Source: Brucella oryzae
Lineage (GTDB): Bacteria > Pseudomonadota > Alphaproteobacteria > Rhizobiales > Rhizobiaceae
Assembly (NCBI GenBank): GCA_012103035.1
Contig: JAAVLL010000002.1
Coordinates: 1,496,501 to 1,560,500, forward strand
DNA: 64,000 nucleotides
Direction: 5' to 3'
Shown: positions 53,917 to 63,432 of the stretch, piece after piece
Layout of the letters: each line of letters begins with the position of its first letter
How positions within the stretch are numbered: the first letter of the stretch is position 1
Translations under genes and position numbers: made by a program
The notes under the pieces: generated by a model
The model's database searches: none
What the model was told of the DNA's origin: nothing
What the model saw: only the letters and a program-made list of their open reading frames with translations

Positions 53917-55073
53917 TCATTTATCGAACATGGACAATGTTCGCAGCAGATTTGAGAAAGTAAGGGAGCGGTTCGCGTCAGGCTGGCTGCCGGCCATGCC
54001 ATCGTTTCGCGATAGCGACTTGCGAACATTGCTCGGGCTATAGCCGAAATGTTGGGTGAAGGCCCGCGTGAAGTTGGCCGCTGTATCGAAGCCAAATAGT
54101 TGTGCAATATCTGATACTTTTCGGTTGTTCGATGCATCCGCAAGCATTTCATGTGCCGCGAGCAATCGCTTCTGGCGGATATAGTTGAGCACCCCGCCCG
54201 AGCCTTCGAACAGTTGATAAAGATGGGTGCGTGAGATCGCGAGCTCCTTGCTGAGAGCATCAGGTGTGAGTTCGCGGGACAGGAGATTTTTCTGGATGAA
54301 ACGCCTGGCTTTGGTCATCAGCCCCAGAGAGGCCCCAAGACAGGCATTGTGTTCGCTCGCATCGTTTTCCGTCACCAGCGGAGCGATCGTATCGAACACG
54401 ACCTGCCGGAGAGCGTCGCGCAGTTCCGGCAACTCTTCGCTTGTTATATGGCCCAGCCCCGCCTGGATCGTCGATACGAAATCGATCAGCAGCTTGGCGC
54501 GATAACCTCCCAGCGTCGCATTGTTGCACGCTTCCGGCATGCCGCCCAGAGCGGCAAACTGGTCGACGGGAATGATCAGCAGCACTGCTTCCGTTGCCAA
54601 TGCCCGCCCTCGAAACGGATAGCCAAAGGAACGGATATTGATCATGCCAGGCTCGTTTTCTGCCACACCGCCGTCCACGGCCGTCCATGCGGCCGCTGCG
54701 CAAAAGCTGACCTGCCAGTGGTCGATTGGGCTAAAACGAACTTTTCCGCCGTACGCTCGTAGCTGAACGGCGGCACACTCTGCTCCACAAGCAGCATGCC
54801 GCGCAGATCCCAGACTTTCTGGGTAACAGCAAAGCCGTCTTCGATGCTGACATCCTCCGGCATCCGCACATCATAGAGATGAGTCACGTGCTGTTGCCAT
54901 GCAGGAAACTGCGCGCTGGGTTCGAGCTCTTCGGTCGTAAAGACAAGTGGAGTTAGAATATTGGCGCTTCGGGCATCTTCTCCAAGCGGCGCAAGCGGCA
55001 CGCGCGCTGACCGGCGGCGCTCCACAAATTCGGGCTTCAAATTACGCGTGGCCTTGTCGCTCGGGGATGTCAT
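53917..55073 (-). CDS. AraC-family transcriptional regulator (one frameshift)
   Basis: About 386 residues. The N-terminal sensor region has no recognised ligand motif. The C-terminal double helix-turn-helix is RELTPDALSKELAISRTHLY and VSDIAQLFGFDTAANFTRAF, ending HFGYSPSNVRKSL. This belongs to the AraC/XylS type that carries an AraC_binding_2 sensor. The frame breaks at about 54714 (CC read as C; expected STTGQVSFCAAAAWTAVDGG). It is next to ggt with a 135-base gap; whether it controls that gene is unknown. Confidence 0.82.
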
Positions 55074-55318
55074 GGCAACTCCCTAAACCAACCGGGTGGC
55101 TCAAGCGCGGGGATGGCAACCTAAGCCCCTGTGCTGATATTAGCATTTGCGCGTATAAAATCAAAATAAGCCGGAATACTATCAGCCAGATAACAATTCA
55201 GACTGGTCTATAAACAAATTGGCTGCATCCCATTTGATGAAAATTTTCATGAAAATCCGGACAGAATATTAAAACGCATCCGATAGAAAGCACGGTCATA
55301 ACAACCGGAGGCAATCGC

Positions 55319-55624
55319 ATGAACAATGTATTTGCATATGCTGTGCGCCGCGAAAGCTTGAAATGGGCTGCCGCTGTCGTCGTTGGACTGTCCGCTTCCT
55401 TTTGCCTGACGGCAGGCGCAGAAGCCAAGGACACCCGCAAGCAGAAAAGCGAAACGGTTTCCGTTTATCTCGCCAAGTACAAGGTGAATAGCGAAGTACG
55501 ATACAACAAGCCTGCATCCGCGAAAGTCGTCAAGGTTTCCGCATCGCAATATGCGACCGGTACGCCCTATGTGTGCACGCCAAGCGGCTTCGGGCAGAAA
55601 TCCCGCTGCTTCATCCGCGATTAG
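55319..55624 (+). CDS. Small secreted protein of unknown function (101 aa)
   Basis: Intact. An N-terminal signal peptide (WAAAVVVGLSASFCLTAGAEA, cleaved near residue 36) precedes a basic mature part with KQKSETVSVYLAKYKVNSEV and two Cys (VCTPSG, RCFIRD) that could form a disulfide. No family was recognised. It stands alone, with an intergenic repeat at its stop codon. Gap 55074-55318 upstream holds its promoter; nothing else is visible there. Confidence 0.7.
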   Translation: MNNVFAYAVRRESLKWAAAVVVGLSASFCLTAGAEAKDTRKQKSETVSVYLAKYKVNSEVRYNKPASAKVVKVSASQYATGTPYVCTPSGFGQKSRCFIRD

Positions 55625-55660
55625 AGCACCGACCGGCGTAAAACGGTTTTCGGAATGTAG
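55622..55660. repeat. Short intergenic repeat copy
   Basis: TTAGAGCACCGACCGGCGTA followed by AAAACGGTTTTCGGAATG resembles the TAGAGC-starting palindromes elsewhere in the window, and overlaps the stop codon of the preceding gene. Confidence 0.4.
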
Positions 55661-55723
55661 TCAAGCCATACCGGCTCGCCAGAACTCAATACAGGTCAGC
55701 GAGCCGGCATGCTTGCCTGGCGA

Positions 55724-56254
55724 TCATCTCGCCTTGGCTTTCATGATTGCCAGCCCCTTGCTTATACGGTCACCGCGCAAAAGCTTGGCGGCCTCATCGG
55801 TCGGGCGTGGCGGATTGCTGCGGAAGACATACCAGCTGCCGCCCAGCGAGCGCTTCTGATAGATCACGCCATCTTTCGCGCGGTGGATGAAACAAGTGAT
55901 ATTGCTGCCGCCATCCATCTTGTTGACCCAATAAGCCTGCAAACAAAGCTTGCCGCGATTGGTAGCATACCAGCTTCCCTGTCCATAAGACCACGCCCTG
56001 CCTTTCTGCGTCCAGGCGATGAAACGGTGTCTGTCGGCAGAAAAATAGCCGCCGCCATCCTTCCATTTCCATGTTTTTCCGGAATAAAGCGCCTCAAGCG
56101 CTTCGGCTGATAGTGGCAACGCCGCAGCAGCCTTGATAGCGACCGGATCTTCGGTTTTGGGCCCGGTTTTGGGCACAGGCGCCGCATCGGCAGCGCCTGC
56201 CAGAAGAAGCACGGACAGTGCCGCGCTGACGGTTCTCAAACGGATCGAAAACAT
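55724..56254 (-). CDS. DUF995 secreted protein (first of two)
   Basis: Intact, 176 residues with a signal peptide (AALSVLLLAGAADA). The DUF995 core is LSAEALEALYSGKTWKWKDG, ATNRGKLCLQAYW, ITCFIHRAKDGVIYQKR and GGSWYVFRSN. DUF995 proteins are periplasmic, common in Rhizobiales polysaccharide loci, and of unkn own function. A paralogue lies 1 kb upstream on the same strand, on the other side of a GH26-like gene. Two Cys (LCLQ and TCFIH) are conserved between the paralogues. Confidence 0.78.
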   Translation of the reverse strand: MFSIRLRTVSAALSVLLLAGAADAAPVPKTGPKTEDPVAIKAAAALPLSAEALEALYSGKTWKWKDGGGYFSADRHRFIAWTQKGRAWSYGQGSWYATNRGKLCLQAYWVNKMDGGSNITCFIHRAKDGVIYQKRSLGGSWYVFRSNPPRPTDEAAKLLRGDRISKGLAIMKAKAR

Positions 56255-56304
56255 TGTCGTATTCCTGTTCAGACGTTGAAGCGGGTGTTGATCCGCGCTT
56301 TGAG

Positions 56305-57248
56305 CTAATCGAGCGGATGGTTTGCAACCCGCCAGTCAGGCCGACCGACGCCACGCGGCCACGGATAGACTTCGCGGTCATTGAAGTAGACAGTCGCTGT
56401 CAGTTCCGGAAATTCGGGTTGCGGCTTGTTGGTCTCCTGCGCCCAGGCGCGGACATAGGCGTCACTTCCCTCATAGCCAAGCTCGGCGATAACAATCGGC
56501 TTCTTGAAGCCCACCACCCGGTCATAGCCCGGCTTCGCCCGTTCGACGAAGGTAGATGCGCGTCCCAGTTCCAGCATATCGTAGGGTTCGTAGCCGAACA
56601 CCGACAGGCCGATTACGTCGACATAGCCGTCGCCCGGATAATAGGCCTCCAGCCCCTCCTCCCCTTCGGCGACCACATATATTTGGCGCGCGGCAATGAC
56701 TTGCGGCAGACACTGACGACATGCTGATAGGCGCGGACATATCCCTGCGCCGACCAGTAAGACCAGGTGAACTGGCCCGTCTTATCGTCCATTTCCTGCG
56801 CCCAGCGAATGGTGACGGGGCTTTTCAGCTTCGAAGCTGCGGAACAGACCGCAGCCATGTTTGAATCGTAGCGGCCACGCACGATACCGCTCAGCAGATC
56901 ATCCGGCGCAACGCGCCAGTCGCGGGCCCATGACCATGGCTCCACGGTAATCAACAATTCACGGCCCCGTTCCTGCGCATAGGCGTCCGCCGCCGAAAGG
57001 CTCGTCAGGTCCACATCTTCCCACGGCAGGAACAGATGCTCGATGCGGGAATTGGGATCGTTGGTGAAATCCCCGTGCGGATCATAGGCCCCGAACGTGA
57101 TGGATTGCGGGGTAATGACCGGGCGCTTGTCGTGGAACATATTGCGGGTATCGACATTGGCGCCCGAGACACCGCTCGCCGCGTAAACAGCGGTTGAAAG
57201 CAGTCCAGCGCAAAGAATGGCCGTTGCTAATTTGTATGAGGTTTTCAT
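56305..57248 (-). CDS. Secreted GH26-like glycoside hydrolase (one frameshift)
   Basis: About 314 residues with a signal peptide (ATAILCAGLLSTAVYA). The acid/base Glu is probably in IRWAQEMDDKTGQFTW and the nucleophile Glu in KPIVIAELGYEGSDAY, which fits the GH26 beta-mannanase layout; LPWEDVDLTSLSAADAYAQE and YPGDGYVDVIGLSVFGYEP are supporting segments. The frame breaks at about 56657 (G run one short; expected SPKGEEGLEAYYPG). In an operon-like row with two DUF995 genes and sugar-nucleotide and synthase genes, it probably trims or releases the polymer made by the locus. Confidence 0.75.
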
Positions 57249-57259
57249 CGCCGCCTCCT

Positions 57260-57829
57260 TTATTGCGTTGGCGATTGCGCGACGGGCAGCGCCAGTTCAA
57301 GCGCTTCCGTTTTTGGCGTTATCGTTTTGATGGAGATGAGCTTGCGGGCCTCGTCATCCTTGTTTCCCTCAGCATGGCGGAAGACATACCAGACACCGTC
57401 CGGCTCGCGTTTCTGATAGATCGTCCCATTAGCGATACGATGGGAAAAACAGGTCTTGTTCGGGAAAACGCCCTCGGCCAGATGCCATTTCGCATCGAAA
57501 CACATCTGACCCGCCCACGTGATCCGCCAGCGGCCTTCGGCCCATGCCTTGCCCTTCTCGCCATCGACACGAGCGGTGAAACGACGGTTCTGGCTTTCCA
57601 TCCGTCCGGCGCCATCAGCCCACTGCCAGTTCTTGTCCCGATAGAGTATGTAAAGCTCGGCAGGCGTCATCACACGGGCACCATCAGGCAAACTATCCGC
57701 CGTAGCCGTTGCTGCACCGGCTGGCGTGCCGAGCCCGGCCAGCAGGACAAAGAGTGTGAGAACGCCTCTGCTCCTGTCCGTGCGCCAGCCATACCGGGAC
57801 CGTTGGCCTTCAAACATCGAATGTTTCAT
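57260..57829 (-). CDS. DUF995 secreted protein (second of two)
   Basis: Intact, 189 residues. The hydrophobic N-terminal segment RGVLTLFVLLAGLGTPAGAA is the likely signal. The core matches the paralogue at 55.7 kb: MTPAELYILYRDKNWQWADG, GQMCFDAKW, KTCFSHRIANGTIYQKRE and DGVWYVFRHAEG. The start codon overlaps the end of ugd by 20 bases. It shares its strand with the GH26-like gene, 11 bases away. Confidence 0.78.
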   Translation of the reverse strand: MKHSMFEGQRSRYGWRTDRSRGVLTLFVLLAGLGTPAGAATATADSLPDGARVMTPAELYILYRDKNWQWADGAGRMESQNRRFTARVDGEKGKAWAEGRWRITWAGQMCFDAKWHLAEGVFPNKTCFSHRIANGTIYQKREPDGVWYVFRHAEGNKDDEARKLISIKTITPKTEALELALPVAQSPTQ

Positions 57830-59246
57830 TTGAACCTCCCACGACCTTCAGGTTGCGCGCACCCGCCAGGGATTCTTGCGATTGACGGATGCGCGCGTGC
57901 GGCAGAACGTTTGTTGGTTTTGTTTCCTGCCGCAGTTGAACGGGACGGCCGATTGTCGAAATCCTGAAGCCCAGATTCCCGGCAATCGCCGGTGAAAAGA
58001 CATTGCGCAGGTCGATGAGCACCGCGTCGCGCATGACCCGTTTCACCCGAACGAGGTCAAGCCTGCAAATGCTGTCCCATTCGGTCACGACCACCGCCGC
58101 ATCGGCTGTGTTCAGACATTCATAGGGGTCGTCGCAAAACTCGACATCGCTGAGAAGGCCGCGCGCATTCTCCATTCCGGCCGGATCATAGGCCCGGATG
58201 CTGGCGCCGAAACGCTGCAAGGTTTCGATAAGCGGAATGGAAGGCGCATCACGCATATCATCCGTATCGGGCTTGAACGTCAGACCGAGAACGGCAATCG
58301 TCCGGCCTTCGACGCTGCCGCCGAGTGCATCCAGCACCTTCAATGCCATGCGGCGCTTGCGCGCTTCGTTGACGGTGACCGTTTCCTCGACCAGCCGCAG
58401 AGCAACCCCGTGATTCTGAGCGGTACGCAACAGCGCAATCGTATCCTTCGGGAAACAGGAGCCGCCATAACCCGGCCCCGCGTTGAGAAAACTGGCGCCG
58501 ATGCGTTTGTCCAGTCCAATGCCAAGCGCAAGCTCAGTGACATCACTGCCGACTTCCTCGCACAGATCCGCCAGTTCGTTGATGAAGGTGATCTTGGTGG
58601 CGAGAAAGGCATTGGCCGCATATTTGATCAGTTCCGATGTCCGGCGCTGCGTGATGACGATGGGCGTCTTTGCGGCTTCGAGCGGCAGCGCATAAAGGGC
58701 GACAAGCATGGAACGCGCATGTTCGTCCTCCACGCCGATGACGACACGATCCGGCTCCAGGAAATCGCGGATGGCGACGCCTTCGCGCAAAAATTCCGGA
58801 TTGGATGCCACGGAGAATGTGCCGGGCCTGCGAACCGAGCCGATGATCTTGTCCACCACATCGCCGGTGCCGACCGGAACGGTAGACTTGATCACCACGA
58901 CACTGTGGTCGTCGATCAAGGGCGCAAGCTCGCGAGCGGCCATATAGACGAAGGACAGATCGGCATCGCCATACCCGGCACGCGCCGGTGTGCCGACTGC
59001 GATGAAGACAAGCTCTGCGCCCTTGACCGCTTCCGCCAGATTGGTCGTGAAGCTGAGCCGACCAAAAGCGAAATTGCGTTCCACGAGTTCGTCCAGCCCT
59101 GGCTCGTAGATCGGCACAATGCCGCGCTCCAGCCGGGCGATCTTCTGGGCGTCCTTGTCGACACAGACGACCTCATGTCCCCATGTGGCGAAGCAGGTGC
59201 CACTGACCAATCCGACATATCCCGTACCGATGACAGCGATCTTCAT
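57810..59246 (-). CDS. ugd: Ugd, UDP-glucose 6-dehydrogenase
   Basis: Intact, about 478 residues. The N-terminal NAD site is MKIAVIGTGYVGLVSGTCFA, the catalytic Cys is in GPGYGGSCFPKDT, and TEWDSICRLDLVRVK is near the end. It oxidises UDP-glucose to UDP-glucuronate, the precursor for UDP-xylose and acidic polysaccharides. The C-terminal 40 residues after RISTIGRPVQLR are an unusual extension. UDP-glucuronate decarboxylase is encoded at 62.1-63.1 kb on the same strand, so both steps to UDP-xylose are in this locus. Confidence 0.93.
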   Translation of the reverse strand: MKIAVIGTGYVGLVSGTCFATWGHEVVCVDKDAQKIARLERGIVPIYEPGLDELVERNFAFGRLSFTTNLAEAVKGAELVFIAVGTPARAGYGDADLSFVYMAARELAPLIDDHSVVVIKSTVPVGTGDVVDKIIGSVRRPGTFSVASNPEFLREGVAIRDFLEPDRVVIGVEDEHARSMLVALYALPLEAAKTPIVITQRRTSELIKYAANAFLATKITFINELADLCEEVGSDVTELALGIGLDKRIGASFLNAGPGYGGSCFPKDTIALLRTAQNHGVALRLVEETVTVNEARKRRMALKVLDALGGSVEGRTIAVLGLTFKPDTDDMRDAPSIPLIETLQRFGASIRAYDPAGMENARGLLSDVEFCDDPYECLNTADAAVVVTEWDSICRLDLVRVKRVMRDAVLIDLRNVFSPAIAGNLGFRISTIGRPVQLRQETKPTNVLPHARIRQSQESLAGARNLKVVGGSNETFDV

Positions 59247-59266
59247 AATCGTCGCGCCTCTTTCGC

Positions 59267-61114
59267 CTAGTTCTCTGCACCGGCGGCATCCGTGCGCCAG
59301 CGTGGATTGAAAATTGTTCGGTGGAGATCGCGTCCGCCGACACCGGCCCCGCAACCGAGAAGCGGTCGTCGAAGAGCGTGAAGCTTTTGGCGCCCCAGCT
59401 CAGTGCCTCGATGCCGTCGCGTCCACGTTCGACAGTCGTGAAGCCGGTCAGGGCCACGAGTGCGGTAAAACTGCATGCCAGTACCGGTTGATAGAGTCGG
59501 CTCGTCGTCCGCACCTGATTTTCACGGGTGTGCTGGATTACGATCATCGCCATCAGGAACAGGTAGGCAGTTGCATTGACGATGGCGAAAATGAAGAAGC
59601 CGCGCGTTTCATGAGCGTCCCTGATGAGGAGTACCGGCAGGATGGAGAGGCCCGCGATCAGCGCATAGGAGCGATCACCCGCAGCGGCACCGGATCGACC
59701 TCGGAAGAGCCTTTCGGCGTGACACGAAAATCGACAAAGGAACCGGTCAGCCAGTCACGAAGGGCTGCGCAGGTTCCAGCCAGAAGCCAGGGCCACCGGG
59801 CCAGCAGGAACAGCATCGCTTCCCAGCTGAGGATCCTTCCGTCCACGGGGCGGAACGTCTTGCTCGACCGCCACCAGAATGCCAGCGCCAAAGTCACGAG
59901 CGACAGCGGCATGAAGTGCATCAGGAAGTCGGGATAGGTGACACTGACAAAATTGTCGCCATAGACCAGGATGGCAGTCGGCAGAACGAATGCCAGCGCC
60001 AGAAAGAATGCGTAGAGCGGATACCAGAGCTGCGAGAACAGAAACTGGAACTTCAGGCGCAGCGGCAGCCGGCCGATCAGCTTCGGCGTATATTGCAGCA
60101 GGATCATCACAAGGCTGCGCGACCACTGGAATTCCTGCGTCACGAGATCGGCGAAGGTGCGCGGACCGTCGCCATGGGCGATGGCGTCCAGCGCATGAAC
60201 ACCGCGCCAGCCATGCGCATTCATGAACAGGGTTGTGGAATGATCCTCAGCCAGTTCCGGCCCAAGGCCGCCGATTTCCTTCAGCGCCGCCGTGCGCACC
60301 GCATAGTGCGAACCGATACAGAGCGGAGCAAAGCCGCCATTGTAACCGGCCTGCAGCGAGCCATGCATACTGGCCTCCGCATAGAGGCGTCCGCGCGCCG
60401 CCCAGCTTTCATGCGCGTTGCGGTCGCAAATGCTCGGTGCGGAAACATAACCGACAGCCGGATCGGCGAAAGGCCGCAATATGTTGAAGAGATAGCCCGG
60501 TTCAGGCACGTGATCGGCATCGAGCTGCGACACGAAATCATAGCGCTCATAACCATAGTGATCGTAGAAGAAGGCGAGATTGCCTTCCTTGCACCGGGTA
60601 CGGCGCGGCCAGCTTTGCCGATGATAGTCGGCACGGCCCTGCGCGTGGAGACGAACACGCCATGCTCCCGGCACCAGGCAAGCGTCGAGGGTGAAGGGTC
60701 CTCGTCGGCAAGCCAGGTATCGTGCGGCACATCCTGCGCCAGCATGGCGCGCAATGTTTCGGCCACCACCTCGAAGGGCTCCGACGGAGCTTTGGTGACG
60801 ACCATGGCGATGCGGCTTCCGGCAGGGATGCGCAGCGGCCCGACCGGGTGCGCAGCGTGGAAGAAAACCGTGATGAAGTAAAGCGGGAGGATCGTGATCC
60901 AGGCCAGAAGTGCCGTCACCAGAATGGAGCCCAGCAGGTGATTGTACCTTGCGCTGATGAACCACCATTGCCAGAAATAGGTGAGAGCGAGGGCCCAGAG
61001 GATGATGCCCGCCACATATTCCACCCGCTTGCGGCCCGTGAAGACGGGCGCCAGCAAGGGTGCCGTTTCGCCTGTATCGCCACCAATGACTGGATGAAGA
61101 TCGCGCCGTGTCAT
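59267..61114 (-). CDS. GT2-family processive glycosyltransferase/polysaccharide synthase (three frameshifts)
   Basis: About 616 residues, membrane-bound. Two TM helices (VEYVAGIILWALALTYFW, LGSILVTALLAWITILPLYF) precede the catalytic domain with DEDPSPST, the DxD motif QLDADHVPEPGY, LAEDHSTTLF and QEFQW. The last is a variant of the QxxRW signature. Further TM helices follow. Breaks: about 60637 (CC one short), 59668 (C run) and 59311 (T run). The relative of cellulose/curdlan synthases probably polymerises a sugar nucleotide made by Ugd, GalE or UXS. It lies between ugd and galE. Confidence 0.83.
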
Positions 61115-62097
61115 ATCCGCATCTCCAGCCCAAAGAAGGGCGCTGCCGTGCGGATGATCGTGTCGAGATCGGAATGGAGCGTGCGGAAGCCGAGCTTTGC
61201 CGCAGCCTCCGACGGATCGGCATAAAGCACGGGCGGGTCGCCCGCCCGGCGCGCGCGCATTTTGACGGGTACCGTGCGCCCGGTCAGCCGGTCTATCGCA
61301 TCCACGATTTCCTTGATGGATGTTCCGCGCCCGGTTCCCAGATTGAGGACCAGATTGTTGCCGCCATTCAGAAGATGCCCGACCGCAAGCACATGCGCCC
61401 GCGCCAGATCGACCACATGAATATAGTCGCGGATGCAGGTGCCATCCGGCGTCTCATAATCGTCGCCATAGACTTCCAGATAATCCGCCATGCCCGCCGC
61501 AGCCAGCATGGCGCGCGGTATCAGATGGGTTTCGGGATCGTGCTTTTCGCCCAGTTCGCCATCGAGATCTGCGCCGCAGGCATTGAAATAGCGCAGCGCC
61601 GCATAGGACATGCCATAGGCTGACGAATAGTCGGCCAGCATATGTTCCGCGATCAGCTTTGTACGGCCATAGGGATTGATCGGATTCTGCATTTCGCCTT
61701 CGCGGATCGGCAGTACATCCGGAATGCCATAGGTGGCGCAGCTCGATGAGAAAATGATCGGGCGTCCACCGGTCAGGCGACTGGCCTCCAGAACGGACTG
61801 GATGCCGCCGACATTGTTGCGATAATATTTCGCCGGGTCTGTGACGGATTCACCCACATAGGCAGAGGCTGCAAAGTGGATGATGGCTGCCGGATCAAAG
61901 GTCCTGATCGCAGCGACAAGCTGATCTTGGGAAAGCGTGTCGCCCTCGACAAACTCGCCCCAGCGCACAGAAGACCGGTGACCCGTCGACAGGTTGTCAT
62001 AGACGACCGGCGAAAATCCGCTCTCGTGCAGAAGCTTGGCCGTATGGCTGCCGATGAAGCCTGCGCCGCCGGTAACAAGTATGCTCCGCCGGGTCAT
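61111..62097 (-). CDS. galE: GalE, UDP-glucose 4-epimerase
   Basis: Intact, 328 residues. The Rossmann motif is [18 protein letters not shown], with catalytic Ser/Tyr/Lys in SSSCATYG and [13 protein letters not shown], and [12 protein letters not shown] plus [15 protein letters not shown] are typical. It interconverts UDP-glucose and UDP-galactose, and related enzymes act on UDP-xylose and UDP-arabinose. Both ends overlap neighbours by four bases (the synthase downstream and the decarboxylase upstream), so the three are one transcript. Confidence 0.92.
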   Translation of the reverse strand: MTRRSILVTGGAGFIGSHTAKLLHESGFSPVVYDNLSTGHRSSVRWGEFVEGDTLSQDQLVAAIRTFDPAAIIHFAASAYVGESVTDPAKYYRNNVGGIQSVLEASRLTGGRPIIFSSSCATYGIPDVLPIREGEMQNPINPYGRTKLIAEHMLADYSSAYGMSYAALRYFNACGADLDGELGEKHDPETHLIPRAMLAAAGMADYLEVYGDDYETPDGTCIRDYIHVVDLARAHVLAVGHLLNGGNNLVLNLGTGRGTSIKEIVDAIDRLTGRTVPVKMRARRAGDPPVLYADPSEAAAKLGFRTLHSDLDTIIRTAAPFFGLEMRI

Positions 62098-63061
62098 CTC
62101 GCCACCTCGAAAAGCTCACCCGATGGCCGGACCAGCTGGCGTTCGAAATAGGCAATCGTCTGCTTCAGTCCTTCGGCCAGCGCAATTTGCGGCTCCCAGC
62201 CAAGCTCGCGCTTGGCGAGCATGATGTCCGGGCGCCGCTGGCGCGGATCATCGGTGGGCAGAGGACGATAGACGATGCGCGAGGACGAGCCTGTCAGCGC
62301 AATGATCTGCTCGGCCAGTTCACGCACGGTGAACTCGCCTGGATTGCCGAGATTGACGGGCTTGCGGACCTGACTGCTCATCAACCGGCTGAAGCCCTCG
62401 ATCAGGTCATCGACATAGCAGAAGGAGCGGGTCTGCGAGCCGTCACCATAGATGGTGATGTCTTCGCGCTTGAGCGCCTGAACGATGAAGTTCGACACGA
62501 CGCGCCCATCGTCGGGCCGCATGCGCGGGCCATAGGTATTGAAGATGCGCACGATACGGATATCGACGCCATACTGCTTGTGAAAATCGTAGAACAGCGT
62601 TTCGGCCGAGCGCTTGCCTTCATCATAGCAGGACCGGGGCCGAAGGAGTTCACATTGCCCCAATAGGCTTCCGGCTGCGGATGCGTCTGCGGGTCGCCGT
62701 AGACTTCCGAAGTCGAAGCCTGAAAAATCCGGGCCTGGTAATGCGCTGCTAGCTCGAGCAGGTTGAGCGAGCCGATAACGCTTGTCTTCATCGTATGTAC
62801 CGGATCGGCCTGATAATGCGGCGGCGATGCAGGACATGCGAGATTGTAAATCTCGTCTACCGGCAGATCGATCGGGTTGACGATATCGTGGCGCACGAAG
62901 CTGAATGTGTCGTAACGCAGGAGATTGCGCAGGTTCTCAAGCCGTCCCGTCGAAAAATTATCGACGCAGATGACGAAGTTTCCTTCATTCAGAAGACGCT
63001 CGCAGAGATGAGAGCCAAGAAATCCGGCACCGCCTGCTACAAGAATGCGCCGTGTTGACAT
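62094..63061 (-). CDS. UDP-glucuronate decarboxylase (UXS; one frameshift)
   Basis: About 322 residues. The nucleotide site is [19 protein letters not shown], then [53 protein letters not shown], the catalytic [15 protein letters not shown] and [20 protein letters not shown]. These are the hallmarks of UDP-xylose synthase rather than a general dehydratase. The frame breaks at about 62638 (C run one short, expected [11 protein letters not shown]). It makes UDP-xylose from the product of Ugd. It is the first gene of the polysaccharide operon. Confidence 0.9.
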
Positions 63062-63315
63062 ACGCTCTGCAAATATACCCGATGATCTGAAGTTTATACT
63101 CACGAGAACCTCCAACACCAATATTTCTCATACTCATCTGATAAAAACAAAGTTGTCCCATCAACACATTCAAATAGAACTGTGTCTTTTGATGTTTTCT
63201 GATTGCTTTATTAGATGATTGAAGATAGCGACACTGGAGACCAGAGTCGTTAGCGTAGAATCCGGAAACTTATCCTTGCGTCCATTTTTGAGCGCAGTGA
63301 TTTCTTCTATCCGGG

Positions 63316-63337
63316 GCCTTCACACTGCTGTGAAGGC
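63316..63337. terminator. Hairpin in the gap upstream of the polysaccharide operon
   Basis: GCCTTCACA / TGTGAAGGC, 9 bp with a CTGC loop, in the 370-base gap 63062-63432. On the minus strand it lies about 95 bases after the GntR stop and could end that transcript. The gap also has a repeat copy and, near 63180-63240, an A+T-rich stretch likely to hold the operon promoter. Confidence 0.45.
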
Positions 63338-63394
63338 GCCATTTCGTGCCTTATTGCCGGTGGAGAATAAGTCGGCACCGCCTGCGCCAATTGT

Positions 63395-63425
63395 GCGGTC
63401 CAAAACCGGTTCCCGCTTTTGAAAG
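63395..63425. repeat. Intergenic repeat copy
   Basis: AAAACCGGTTCCCGCTTTTG: the same core as at 17.8 kb, eight bases before the GntR stop codon. Confidence 0.5.
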
Positions 63426-63432
63426 ATATACT

